Notes under the pieces: generated by a model
Told to the model about the DNA's origin: nothing
The model's input: only the letters and a program-made list of their open reading frames with translations
The model's database searches: none
Program-made: the position numbers and the translations under genes
NCBI RefSeq assembly: GCF_039822205.1
Contig: NZ_JBAGBW010000029.1
Coordinates: forward strand, 1-17,992
Direction: 5' to 3'
Source of the DNA: Thermodesulfobium sp. 4217-1
GTDB lineage: Bacteria; Thermodesulfobiota; Thermodesulfobiia; Thermodesulfobiales; Thermodesulfobiaceae
DNA: 17,992 nucleotides
Shown here: positions 7,819 to 17,144 of the stretch, one piece after another
Position numbering within the stretch: the stretch's first letter is position 1
Layout: every line of letters begins with the position of its first letter

Positions 7819-10800
7819 ATGGAACTTATCGATAATGTAAATAGTCTTTTGGGCGACGATCTAAAATCTACTATAAATGCTAATTCAAAATTAAAAATTG
7901 CAGCCTCTTGTTTTTCTATGTATGCCTATGAAACGTTAAAAAGAGAGCTATCAAGGATAGATTCGCTTGAATTTATCTTTACCTCACCCTCTTTTGTCCC
8001 GTTGGATATGCTTGATAACACGAAAAAGCAGCACAGGGAATTTTTTATATCGAAAACTGAGAGAGAGAAAAGTTTTTATGGCAGCGAATTTGAGATTCAG
8101 CTAAAGAATAAGCTTACCCAAAGGGCTATTGCAAAAGAGTGTGCTGAATGGATTAAGAAAAAGGCTAAGTTCAGGTCCAATATTACAAATGCCCCAATGC
8201 AGCAGTTTATCTGTGTTTCACAGGCTGAGAAAAGTTATATTTACAGTCCTATTCAGGGATTTACAGCAGTAGATCTGGGCTATCAAAAGGGGAATGCTAT
8301 CTCAAATTTTGTAAACAAGTTTAATGAAATTCCTATGACTCAGACTTATCTAAATCTTTTCGATCAACTTTGGGCCGATAATGAGAAGCTAAAGGATGTT
8401 ACGGATATCTTGATCAATCACATTTCTACCGTCTATAAAGAGAACCCACCAGAATTGATCTATTTTTTGATGATATACAATATATTTAACGAATTTTTGG
8501 AAGACATAAACGACGACGTCCTGCCAAATGACAGGACTGGATTTAAAGATACTGTTGTCTGGAACAAGCTATACAACTTCCAAAAAGATGCAGCATCAGG
8601 AATTATAAACAAGCTTGAGACTTTCAATGGCTGCATTTTAGCAGATAGCGTAGGTCTGGGTAAAACCTTTACTGCGCTCGCAGTTGTAAAATACTATGAG
8701 CTTAGAAATAAATCTGTTTTGGTTCTGTGTCCAAAAAAACTTGCAGATTACTGGCTGAATTTCAATAAAAACCTTAAAACAAATACCTTTGTAAAGGATA
8801 GGTTTAACTACGACGTCCTAAATCATACTGATTTGCTTAGGAAAATGGGATATTCTTACGGCATCCCATTGGATAGGGTAAATTGGGGAAATTATGACTT
8901 GCTTGTGATTGATGAGTCTCACAATTTTAGAAATAATATCGCCTTCAAAGATAGAGAGACGCGATATCAAAGGCTGATGAACGAGGTTATCAGATCAGGC
9001 GTGAAGACAAAGGTTCTTATGCTCACTGCTACTCCTGTGAACAATAGATTTAACGATCTAAAAAATCAATTAGCCTTTGCCTATGAGGGTAACCCCGATG
9101 TTCTTGCCAGCAAGCTAAACGTTTCAAAAAATATTGAAGAGATATTTAGAAGGGCACAGGTAGCTTTTAACGCATGGTCAAAACTGCCTTCTGAAAAGAG
9201 AACGCCAGAGGCTATATTAAATTCTCTTGACTTTGACTTTTTCGAGCTTTTGGATAGCGTTACTATAGCGAGATCAAGAAAGCATATCCAAACTTTCTAT
9301 GATACGGCCGATATCGGTCAATTTCCTCAAAGAAACAAACCTATATCATACCGTTCGAAGCTTACCGATATGCCAAATATTCCAGGCTTTAACGATATTT
9401 ATAAGGAGCTATCATTGTTGAAAATGGCTATATACGCCCCAATCGGGTATATTTTGCCAAGTAGGATTGGAAAATATGAAGAGTTATACGATACAGAAGT
9501 TCACGGCGGCAAAAGTAAATTTCGCCAGGTAGACAGGGAACGTAGCCTCCAGGCTCTAATGACCATCAATCTTCTAAAAAGATTGGAGAGCTCTGTTTCT
9601 TCATTTAGACTATCCCTTGAAAGGCTAAAGGATAGTATCTCTGTGGCAGTGGGCAAAATAGATGACTTTTATCAAGGGAAAACTGCTACTTTTATAGAGC
9701 CAAATCTTGTAGACGAAGATGCCTTGGATGATGAAGATATTGAAAATATAGATAACTTTTTTGCCAGCAAAAGTATCCAGATAAGCCTAAAGGATATGGA
9801 TACAAAGTCTTTTATATACGACCTAAAATCAGATTTGGCGATTATTGAAAATCTTTTAGGCTATATGAATAAAATTACACCCCAGCACGACTACAAGCTG
9901 CAGCATCTGAAGAGTCTGCTTACAACTAAAATTCAAAATCCTATAAACGAAGGCAACAGAAAAGTGCTAATCTTTACCGCTTTTGCAGATACCGCGAAAT
10001 ATCTGTATGAAAATATATCTAAGGACTTTCTTCGAAAATTCAATATTCATTCAGGACTCATCACTGGTTCAGATACCCCACGATCGACTCTGGGCAAGGG
10101 GTATGACTTTCAATCCCTTCTTACTCTCTTTTCTCCCATCTCAAAAGAAAAGTCAGTAGTTATTCCAGAGGAAACAAGAGAAATAGACTTTATAATCGCC
10201 ACAGATTGCGTTAGCGAGGGCCAAAACCTTCAAGATTGCGACTATGTGATAAATTATGATATCCATTGGAATCCCGTTATCATCATCCAAAGATTTGGCA
10301 GAATTGACAGGATAGGCTCAAAAAATAAAGTTATTCAGATGATCAACTACTGGCCTGATATCTCGCTTGATGAGTATATCAATCTAAAAGAGAGAGTAGA
10401 AAATAGAATGATAATCGCAGATGTGTCTGCGACAGGCGATGACAACGTCCTAAGCGCCAAGGCAAACGACATTTCATTTAGAAAAGAGCAGCTAAAGAAA
10501 CTTCAGGAAGAGGTCATCGACTTAGAGGACATAAAAACAGGTGTAAATATTACAGATTTGGGTTTGAATGACTTTCGAATGGACCTGATAAACTACCTGA
10601 AAACTCACAAAGATTTAGAAAAACTTCCAAATGGACTTCATAGCGTAGTTTCATCTGATATCACGAAAAATCTGCCTCCTGGAGTAATATTTGTCTTGCG
10701 CAACAAAAATCATAGCATCAACACAAATCAACAAAATAGGCTTCACCCATACTATCTGATCTACATCTCAAAAAATGGAGAAATTGTAGTAAACCATACT

Positions 10801-11088
10801 GAACCAAAGAAAATTTTGGATATTACAAGAAGCCTATGTAAAGGTAAGGGTGAGCCCATAGAAAAAGTATATACGACTTTTAACAATGCCACAAGAGACG
10901 GCAAAGATATGAATACATATTCCAAACTTTTGGAAAGGGCTATATCGTCTATAGTAGAAGTTCAGGAGGAAAAGGATATAGATTCTCTTTTTAGCGGTGG
11001 TGGTACGACCTCTCTGGCAAATAAGATAAGGGGTTTGGATGATTTTGAGCTCATTAATTTCATAGTCGTTCAGGAAGAAGACCGATGA
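7819..11088 (+). CDS. SNF2-family helicase with degenerate PLD-like N-terminus, first gene of extended type III R-M operon
   Basis: This 1089-residue protein is a superfamily 2 ATPase of the SNF2/Rad54 type. Visible motifs are YNFQKDA (about 252-258), Walker A ADSVGLGKT (275-283), the Walker B/DEXH box VIDESH with D365-H368, motif III MLTATP (401-406), then a long insertion with an acidic stretch (about 632-650). The second lobe has VLIFTAF (from about 716), TDCVSEGQNL (795-804) and motif VI QRFGRIDRIG (824-833). The first 165 residues, with the pattern KIAASCFSMYAYETL then a hydrophobic strand, resemble a phospholipase D-like fold, but I see no HxK(x)4D motif, so that domain is probably not catalytic. 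The start is supported by AAAGAGAG eight bases upstream. The stop overlaps the next gene by ATGA, implying translational coupling. Likely role: DNA translocase or remodeller working with the Mod/Res pair downstream. The helicase assignment is firm; the role in defence is inferred from context. Confidence 0.92.
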   Translation: MELIDNVNSLLGDDLKSTINANSKLKIAASCFSMYAYETLKRELSRIDSLEFIFTSPSFVPLDMLDNTKKQHREFFISKTEREKSFYGSEFEIQLKNKLTQRAIAKECAEWIKKKAKFRSNITNAPMQQFICVSQAEKSYIYSPIQGFTAVDLGYQKGNAISNFVNKFNEIPMTQTYLNLFDQLWADNEKLKDVTDILINHISTVYKENPPELIYFLMIYNIFNEFLEDINDDVLPNDRTGFKDTVVWNKLYNFQKDAASGIINKLETFNGCILADSVGLGKTFTALAVVKYYELRNKSVLVLCPKKLADYWLNFNKNLKTNTFVKDRFNYDVLNHTDLLRKMGYSYGIPLDRVNWGNYDLLVIDESHNFRNNIAFKDRETRYQRLMNEVIRSGVKTKVLMLTATPVNNRFNDLKNQLAFAYEGNPDVLASKLNVSKNIEEIFRRAQVAFNAWSKLPSEKRTPEAILNSLDFDFFELLDSVTIARSRKHIQTFYDTADIGQFPQRNKPISYRSKLTDMPNIPGFNDIYKELSLLKMAIYAPIGYILPSRIGKYEELYDTEVHGGKSKFRQVDRERSLQALMTINLLKRLESSVSSFRLSLERLKDSISVAVGKIDDFYQGKTATFIEPNLVDEDALDDEDIENIDNFFASKSIQISLKDMDTKSFIYDLKSDLAIIENLLGYMNKITPQHDYKLQHLKSLLTTKIQNPINEGNRKVLIFTAFADTAKYLYENISKDFLRKFNIHSGLITGSDTPRSTLGKGYDFQSLLTLFSPISKEKSVVIPEETREIDFIIATDCVSEGQNLQDCDYVINYDIHWNPVIIIQRFGRIDRIGSKNKVIQMINYWPDISLDEYINLKERVENRMIIADVSATGDDNVLSAKANDISFRKEQLKKLQEEVIDLEDIKTGVNITDLGLNDFRMDLINYLKTHKDLEKLPNGLHSVVSSDITKNLPPGVIFVLRNKNHSINTNQQNRLHPYYLIYISKNGEIVVNHTEPKKILDITRSLCKGKGEPIEKVYTTFNNATRDGKDMNTYSKLLERAISSIVEVQEEKDIDSLFSGGGTTSLANKIRGLDDFELINFIVVQEEDR

Positions 11089-11753
11089 ACGGATATTTTT
11101 CTTATCCTGCCTATACATACAAGGGGAAAAACATACCAAAAACAAAATTTTATGAAAATGCCAAAATAGACAATCGTTTGAAAGAGAAGTTTGTAAAAGA
11201 AATTGACAAAATTATATGGCAGCACAACCTCTCAAAGGATACTGTCAATGTAGATAGCGCTCAAGAAGTCACAGAGATTCAGATTTTCGATATTCACTTA
11301 AAGGGAGAAAATATTAGCCAGGACGTGTTAATGGCTATTGATAAGGCTATAGCCTATCCTGTAATTTTTCAGATTGTAAAGGGAAGCAAGATGAAAATCA
11401 AAGCTGCCTACAAAAAGCTCAGCAAGAATATCAGCCAAAAATCCCTTTCATCGCAATATCTGGAAACCGATTGGTTCGACATTAGCCTGGAAAGAAAGCC
11501 TCTTCCTGTGAGCCTTAGCCTCTCAAAGCTATATGAGGCAATCCTGGATGATCTAATGTCTATTCAGCTAAATATACCTGATAACCTCAATGTGGAAGAA
11601 AAACTTGATGAATATTCCAAAGTAGTAGGCCTAAAGAGAAAATATGATGAGCTAAGGTTAAAAAGAGATAGAGAAAAGCAATTTAACAAGAGAGTAGAGC
11701 TAAATTATAAATTGAAAAAATTATATTCACAGATAGAGGGAAGGATAAAATGA
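11085..11753 (+). CDS. DUF4391-like protein between the helicase and Mod
   Basis: This 222-residue protein is recognised by overall pattern as DUF4391. It has IPKTKFY near residues 17-23, a helix ending in KIIWQHNL (about 42-49), an acidic strand VTEIQIFDIHL (about 62-72), a later PVIFQI strand followed by a helix, and WFDISL near the middle. The last 45 residues are highly charged and look like a coiled coil (EKLDEYSKVV through LNYKLKKLY). No enzymatic motif is visible. Start and stop both sit in ATGA overlaps with its neighbours, so it is co-translated with the helicase and the methyltransferase. From memory, proteins of this family occur next to SNF2 helicases and type III-like Mod/Res genes; a structural or adaptor role in that complex is a guess. 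I cannot confirm the family without a profile search. Confidence 0.75.
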   Translation: MNGYFSYPAYTYKGKNIPKTKFYENAKIDNRLKEKFVKEIDKIIWQHNLSKDTVNVDSAQEVTEIQIFDIHLKGENISQDVLMAIDKAIAYPVIFQIVKGSKMKIKAAYKKLSKNISQKSLSSQYLETDWFDISLERKPLPVSLSLSKLYEAILDDLMSIQLNIPDNLNVEEKLDEYSKVVGLKRKYDELRLKRDREKQFNKRVELNYKLKKLYSQIEGRIK

Positions 11754-13699
11754 TAGAAAAACTTGATATGAGGACGCCTGATTTTAGTGACAAGAATATT
11801 GAACTTATTTCAAGGCTATTTCCAAATTGTATAACTGAGCAAAGAGATGAAAAGGGGACGCCAAGAAAGGCTATTGACTTTGACCTTCTCAGGCAAGAGC
11901 TTTCAAAGGATATAGTAGAGGGCACCAAGGAGAGATACCGCCTGGAGTGGCCTGGCAAAAAAGAAGCCCTCCTTTTGGCAAACACCCCAATAAATAAAAC
12001 GCTAAGGCCTATAAAAGATGACAGCGTAAATTTTGATACCACGCAAAATCTTTATATAGAAGGGGACAATTTGGATGCGCTAAAGCTCCTTCAAGAGAGC
12101 TACCTGAACAAGGTAAAGATGATCTATATCGACCCTCCCTATAACACTGGAAAAGATTTTGTATACAAAGATAACTTTACGATCGACAAGGAAGAAGAGC
12201 TAAAAAGCAGCGGACAAATGGATGAATATGGCAACAGGCTTATAAAAAATGTGGAGTCAAACGGCAGATATCATAGCGACTGGCTATCTATGATGTACCC
12301 AAGGCTAAAACTTGCAAGGAATCTTCTAAGAGATGACGGAGTGATATTTATCTCAATAGATGACCATGAAGTGCACAATCTAAGAAAGATTTGTGATGAG
12401 ATTTTTGGAGAGAGGAATTTTGTTTGTGAGTTTGTGTGGGCAGGAAAAAGTGGATCAGAAGACGATAGCCATATTAGAAATAACAAAGAATATATACTAT
12501 GTTTTGCTAAACGAGTTAATCAATTTGAAGTTGGATATGACTTGAAAAAAGAAGAAAAATTTAACTTATTTGATTCTAAAAAAAACGATTTCTACAAGCG
12601 ACAATTATTAAGAAAATGGGGGGATAATAGTAAAAAAGAAGATAGACCAAATCTACATTATGCAATTCAAGATGATGATGGAAAAATTTTTTTTCCAAAG
12701 TTGCCCAATGGTGAAGATGGCTGTTGGAGATGGTCTAAAGAAACGATGCAGTTGGCTATTAAAGAAAGTAGAATTGAATTTGCATTTAATAGTAAAGGTA
12801 TCAAAGAAGCCTACGAAAAAATTTATCAATCAGAAGAAAGAAATAATAACAAAAAATTTCAAAGTTTACTATATGAATTAGGCAGTAGCGCTGAAGGAAC
12901 AAAAGAAGCTAAAAATTTATTTAATGATAATAAAATATTTTCAAACCCTAAACCAACTAAGTTATTAAAAAGATTATGTAAAATTGCAGGTTTAAATTCA
13001 TCAGATATCATCCTCGATTTTTTCAGTGGTTCAGCAACAACTGCTCATGCAGTTATGCAAATAAACTCTGAAGATGGCGGCAATCGTAAGTTTATTATGG
13101 TGCAGATTCCTGAACCGACTGATGAAGACAGTGAGGCATATAAGGCAGGATACAAAAATATATATGAAATTGGCAAGGAAAGGATCAGAAGGGCAGGGGC
13201 TAAGATAATTGAAAATATAGCCCAGGAGTCCTCCAAAAAAAACGATCTTTTTAATGAAACCAAGACTGCGCCATCGCTTGACATTGGGTTTAGAGTCCTA
13301 AGAGTGGATAGCTCAAATATGAAAGACGTATACTATTCCCCTGATGAGACAAAAAAGGAAGATATGCTTAGCTTCGTTAGCGACATAAAAGACGACAGAA
13401 CCGATCTGGACTTGATATATCAGGTGATGCTTGATAGTGGAGTGGAATTAGCCCTTTCTATTGAAGAAAGATATATTTTAGATAAGTTGGTTTATTTCGT
13501 GGGCGAAAATATCCTTGCAGCATGCTTCGCGACTGATCTGAACAAAGAATTCTTCATTGAATTTGCAAAACAATCTAAAGATAACGACTTGCTAAAGGTT
13601 GTATTTAGAGATAGCAGCTTCGATAGCGATGATACAAGAATCAATGTAGAACAGATCTTTAGACAGTATTCTCCAAGCACTCAGATAAGGGTTATCTAA
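11750..13699 (+). CDS. mod: Type III restriction-modification DNA adenine methyltransferase (Mod)
   Basis: This 649-residue protein should transfer a methyl group from S-adenosylmethionine to N6 of adenine and give the system its sequence specificity. The order of motifs is that of the beta class: motif IV IDPPYNTG (D128-P-P-Y131) comes first and the AdoMet-binding motif DFFSGSATTAHA (from D423) comes last, with the target-recognition region between. The N-terminal segment YIEGDNLDALKLLQE just before DPPY is typical of Mod. Length matches known type III Mod subunits (about 600-680). GGGAAGG upstream supports the start, which overlaps the DUF4391 stop. The central part, about 12480-13020 (residues 244-424), has roughly 27% GC by hand count against about 40% on either side, suggesting a swapped recognition domain. 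The stop overlaps the Res start (TAATG), as usual for co-expressed Mod and Res. Confidence 0.95.
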   Translation: MIEKLDMRTPDFSDKNIELISRLFPNCITEQRDEKGTPRKAIDFDLLRQELSKDIVEGTKERYRLEWPGKKEALLLANTPINKTLRPIKDDSVNFDTTQNLYIEGDNLDALKLLQESYLNKVKMIYIDPPYNTGKDFVYKDNFTIDKEEELKSSGQMDEYGNRLIKNVESNGRYHSDWLSMMYPRLKLARNLLRDDGVIFISIDDHEVHNLRKICDEIFGERNFVCEFVWAGKSGSEDDSHIRNNKEYILCFAKRVNQFEVGYDLKKEEKFNLFDSKKNDFYKRQLLRKWGDNSKKEDRPNLHYAIQDDDGKIFFPKLPNGEDGCWRWSKETMQLAIKESRIEFAFNSKGIKEAYEKIYQSEERNNNKKFQSLLYELGSSAEGTKEAKNLFNDNKIFSNPKPTKLLKRLCKIAGLNSSDIILDFFSGSATTAHAVMQINSEDGGNRKFIMVQIPEPTDEDSEAYKAGYKNIYEIGKERIRRAGAKIIENIAQESSKKNDLFNETKTAPSLDIGFRVLRVDSSNMKDVYYSPDETKKEDMLSFVSDIKDDRTDLDLIYQVMLDSGVELALSIEERYILDKLVYFVGENILAACFATDLNKEFFIEFAKQSKDNDLLKVVFRDSSFDSDDTRINVEQIFRQYSPSTQIRVI

Positions 13700-16600
13700 T
13701 GAGAGCCCAAATGAACTTTAGGTTTAAAAAGCAAGCATACCAGCTTGATGCAGTAAAATCAGTTGTAGATTGTTTTAAAGGTCAAAGTAAAATTGAAGGC
13801 ATAAGATATAGAATTGATCCAGGCAAAGAAAGGGCTCAATTTATTCCAAATCTTGAAGAAGAGTTTTTGCCAGGGTTCAAGAATAGCGAATTTACTATCT
13901 CAAAAGATACAATACTTGAAAGTATTCAAAGAGTCCAAAGAGAGAGAAACCTCCCTGTGAGCGATGCGCTGAAGAAAAATATTGTCTGCGATGTGAACCT
14001 TGACGTTGAGATGGAGACGGGAACTGGCAAGACCTATGTATATACCAGAACCTGCTTTGAGCTAAACAAAGAATATGGATGGAACAAATTTATCATCGTA
14101 GTGCCCAGCATTGCTATTCGTGAGGGAGTATATCAGTCAATAGAGCTTACGCGTGAGCATTTCTTAGAAGAATTTGGCAAGCAGGCGAAAGCTTTTATTT
14201 ACAACTCCAAAGAACTTCACAATATAGAGAGCTTTTCCAGCGATGCAGGTATCAATATAATGATCATCAATGTGCAGGCATTTAACGCAACAGGAGCTGA
14301 CAACAGAAGAATCTATGACGAGCTTGATGAGTTTTCTTCCAGAAGGCCAATTGACGTAATAAAGGCAAATAGACCTATACTTATCATAGATGAACCCCAA
14401 AAGATTGAAGGAAATGATAAAAAAGAGAGTAAGAGTTTTATAAGCCTGAAGGAATTTAATCCGCTATTTATCCTTAGATATTCAGCTACTCTTAGAAGAG
14501 TATATAATAAGGTATACAGATTGGACGCGCTGGATGCCTACAACCAAAAACTTGTAAAAAAGATTAGTGTAAAGGGCATCTCTGTAAAAGGGCTGTCGGG
14601 AACGAATGCATATCTTTATCTCCAGAACATTGAGATTAGCTCCACAAAGCCACCTGTAGCCAAGCTGGAAATTGAGATAAAGAAGCAGGGCTCTATCAAG
14701 AGAGACCTCAGAATTCTTGAGGTCGGCGATGACCTATTTATAAAGTCAAATGAACTTGAAGAGTATAGAGGCTATGTGGTAAGCGAAATTGACGCATACA
14801 AGAACAAGATATTTTTTAAAAATGGATTAGAGCTAAGCGTAGGAGATGTGGTGGGGGATATTAGCGAGGATACAGTTAGGAGGATTCAGATAAGGGAGAC
14901 CATCAAGGCTCATCTGGAAAGGGAGAAGGGGCTTTTTAATAAGGGCATAAAGGTACTTAGTTTATTTTTTATTGATGAAGTTGCAAAATATCGAGTATAC
15001 AACGACGAAAATGAAAAAAACGGCGAATATGCCAAAATATTTGAAGAAGAATATGACTCAGCGGTAAAGGACTTGGGGCTAATATTTGACAAGGGTTATG
15101 AAGAATATCTAAATGCTATAAAGCCTTATGAGACCCATAATGGATATTTTGCACGGGATAAAAAGGGCAATCTTACAGACCCAAAGATTAAATTAAGAGG
15201 CGAGGATGCTGGCGAGGCTGATGACGTAGATGCGTATGATTTGATATTGAAGGACAAGAAAAGGCTTCTCTCATTCGAAGAAAAGACGCGTTTTATATTC
15301 TCTCATTCAGCTCTCAGGGAGGGCTGGGACAACCCAAATGTGTTTGTAATCTGTGCGCTCAGGCACAGCGAAAATACTATTTCCAGACGACAAGAAGTGG
15401 GTCGTGGAATGAGAATATGTGTAAATAAATATGGCGAAAGACTTGACGACCCGATCAGTGTTCACGATATCAATGTGCTAACCGTGGTGGCAAATGAAAG
15501 CTACAAAGATTTTGTAAGCTCATTACAAAAAGAGATTAGTGAGACATTGAGCGAGAGGCCCAGGGTGGCCAGTGCTGAATACTTTAGTGGCAAAATCATT
15601 CATTCTGAAGGCGAAAAAATAAAAGTTTCCAAAGAAATGGCTGATAAGCTTGAATACTATCTCATTCGAAACGGTTATGTCGATGAAAATAAAAATATTA
15701 GTGAAAAATATCACGAGGATAAAAAATCAAATACCTTAGCTCCTCTTCCTGAGAGCTTAAAAGAGTATGGGGGAGAGGTATTTAAACTTGTCGACAGCGT
15801 GTTCAGCGAAAGCGCTCTCAAGGATATTGTAGAGGATAGCTCAAGGCTAAAGCCAAATCCTATAAACGATGCAAATTTTGGAAAAAAACAGTTTCAGGAA
15901 TTGTGGCAAAGCATAAACAAAAAAGCTATTTATACGGTTAACTTTGACAGCAGAGAGCTAATCGATAACGCAAAAAATGCTATTGAAAGAGAGCTTCTGG
16001 TAAGCAGTCTGGAATACACCGTTGTCAGCGGGACGCTTGAAGCAATGGATGCTGAGATGCTAAAAGCTAAGCAAAACTTTGAGATAACAGAGACCGAAAA
16101 TATAAAAGAAAAAAACTCTGTAAATTCAGGTGTAAAATACGATTTGGTAGGCAAGATCGCCTCAAATACCAATCTGACAAGAAAGACAGTTGGACAGATT
16201 TTAGCTAAGCTCTCTGATGAGAAGTTCAGTTATTTCCAGAAGAATCCAGAAGAGTTTATCTCAGAAGTATCAAGAATTATCAGCGATCAGAAGGCTTCTA
16301 TGGTCATTCAGAAACTGGTCTATACTCCAATAGAAGATAGATTTGATACGAATATCTTTACTCTGAATCAGGCTACTTATAACTTTGAAAATGCAAAAGA
16401 GGTCAAAAAGAATATTTACAAATACCTTGTTTCAGAATCAAATGTCGAGAGAGATTTTGCAGATAGTCTTGACGCAAGCAATGAAGTGATAGTCTATGCC
16501 AAGCTTCCAAAAGGCTTCGCCATACCTACGCCTGTGGGAGATTATAACCCTGACTGGGCAATAGTCTTTAAGGATGGTAGAGTTCAATATATATATTTTA

Positions 16601-16773
16601 TCGCTGAGACAAAGGGCAGCATGTCCAGCCTGGAGCTTAGAAAGATTGAAGAGATGAAGATAGAGTGCGCTGAGAGATTTTTTGAAGAGTTAAGCTCAGA
16701 CAATGTGAAATTAAAGTACGGCGAGATTGACAATTTTGAAACTTTGTGGAAGATCGTAGCTGGTAGAGGGTAA
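13699..16773 (+). CDS. res: Type III restriction-modification helicase-endonuclease subunit (Res)
   Basis: This 1024-residue protein is the ATP-dependent translocase and nuclease partner of Mod. The N-terminus has QAYQLDAVKSVV (from about 11), Walker A METGTGKT (105-112), IIVVPSIAIREGV, the Res-typical Walker B variant IIDEPQ (D231-Q234) and motif III YSATLRR (from 261). The second lobe contains HSALREGWDNP (from 536) and motif VI RRQEVGRGMRI (563-573). The C-terminal nuclease of the PD-(D/E)xK type is intact: NPDW with D952, then a beta strand, then ETKG with E970 and K972. All catalytic features I can check are present and the length is normal, so the subunit is probably active. The start at 13699 shares one base with the mod stop. 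A second Met four codons later is possible, but the TAATG junction favours the first. Confidence 0.95.
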   Translation: MRAQMNFRFKKQAYQLDAVKSVVDCFKGQSKIEGIRYRIDPGKERAQFIPNLEEEFLPGFKNSEFTISKDTILESIQRVQRERNLPVSDALKKNIVCDVNLDVEMETGTGKTYVYTRTCFELNKEYGWNKFIIVVPSIAIREGVYQSIELTREHFLEEFGKQAKAFIYNSKELHNIESFSSDAGINIMIINVQAFNATGADNRRIYDELDEFSSRRPIDVIKANRPILIIDEPQKIEGNDKKESKSFISLKEFNPLFILRYSATLRRVYNKVYRLDALDAYNQKLVKKISVKGISVKGLSGTNAYLYLQNIEISSTKPPVAKLEIEIKKQGSIKRDLRILEVGDDLFIKSNELEEYRGYVVSEIDAYKNKIFFKNGLELSVGDVVGDISEDTVRRIQIRETIKAHLEREKGLFNKGIKVLSLFFIDEVAKYRVYNDENEKNGEYAKIFEEEYDSAVKDLGLIFDKGYEEYLNAIKPYETHNGYFARDKKGNLTDPKIKLRGEDAGEADDVDAYDLILKDKKRLLSFEEKTRFIFSHSALREGWDNPNVFVICALRHSENTISRRQEVGRGMRICVNKYGERLDDPISVHDINVLTVVANESYKDFVSSLQKEISETLSERPRVASAEYFSGKIIHSEGEKIKVSKEMADKLEYYLIRNGYVDENKNISEKYHEDKKSNTLAPLPESLKEYGGEVFKLVDSVFSESALKDIVEDSSRLKPNPINDANFGKKQFQELWQSINKKAIYTVNFDSRELIDNAKNAIERELLVSSLEYTVVSGTLEAMDAEMLKAKQNFEITETENIKEKNSVNSGVKYDLVGKIASNTNLTRKTVGQILAKLSDEKFSYFQKNPEEFISEVSRIISDQKASMVIQKLVYTPIEDRFDTNIFTLNQATYNFENAKEVKKNIYKYLVSESNVERDFADSLDASNEVIVYAKLPKGFAIPTPVGDYNPDWAIVFKDGRVQYIYFIAETKGSMSSLELRKIEEMKIECAERFFEELSSDNVKLKYGEIDNFETLWKIVAGRG

Positions 16774-16819
16774 AGTTGTTATCAAGAAAGGATATTTCTC
16801 TTATCTATTCAAATTCAGA

Positions 16820-16847
16820 TTGACACTTTTAGTAGAAAGATTATAAT
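16820..16847 (+). promoter_or_regulatory. Promoter of the small three-gene unit
   Basis: TTGACA (16820-16825), 16 bp, TATAAT (16842-16847) lies in the 104-bp gap after res and 30 bp before the next start codon. The match to the sigma-70 consensus is near perfect. It indicates that the three small genes are expressed independently of the restriction operon. No clear terminator hairpin is visible between the res stop and this promoter. Confidence 0.75.
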
Positions 16848-16877
16848 TTTTTCAAGACAATATAAAGGAGAAAGACA

Positions 16878-17144
16878 ATGGATAACGCTATAGAGCTAAA
16901 AAAAATAAATGTAATAGTGCCTCCCGATAAGGTGGGTGTATCTTATGTATTAGATGTTAATATTGTATCAAATCCTATAACTAAAAACACAATATTATCC
17001 CTTATAGGCGGATTACCGCCATTTCAACAAGAACCAGCGGTACAAGGAGTGGTGCTTGGCAATTACCTTTTTGATATTGAACAACTAAAAAAACTCGCAA
17101 AAGATGTTAATGAAATTTTAGAGAAACTGGAGGATAAAAAATGA
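16878..17144 (+). CDS. Unrecognised 88-aa protein, first gene of a toxin-antitoxin-like unit
   Basis: I do not recognise this protein with confidence. It has an excellent ribosome-binding site (AAGGAG at 16865-16870, 7 bp before ATG) and a strong promoter upstream. The N-terminal half alternates hydrophobic residues as beta strands would (INVIVPP, SYVLDVNIV), the middle is Gly/Pro-rich (IGGLPPFQQEP), a further strand VVLGNYLF follows, and the end is an amphipathic charged helix, IEQLKKLAKDVNEILEKL. Strands followed by a C-terminal helix vaguely recall small DUF3467-type proteins, but this is only a resemblance. No signal peptide or membrane segment is seen. Its stop overlaps the next start in ATGA, so it is co-translated with the HicB-like gene and could be an extra antitoxin or regulator; that is inference. 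Confidence 0.75.
   Translation: MDNAIELKKINVIVPPDKVGVSYVLDVNIVSNPITKNTILSLIGGLPPFQQEPAVQGVVLGNYLFDIEQLKKLAKDVNEILEKLEDKK

Noticed and set aside
10834-11145. Minus-strand open frame of 103 codons across the helicase/DUF4391 junction, and similar minus-strand frames at 11683-12042 and 15930-16172
   Set aside because: They lie antisense to well-supported genes with intact motifs, and have no convincing start signals.
12660-12881. Plus-strand open frame of 73 codons inside mod
   Set aside because: It is an out-of-frame shadow in the A-rich recognition region; the mod frame is intact throughout.
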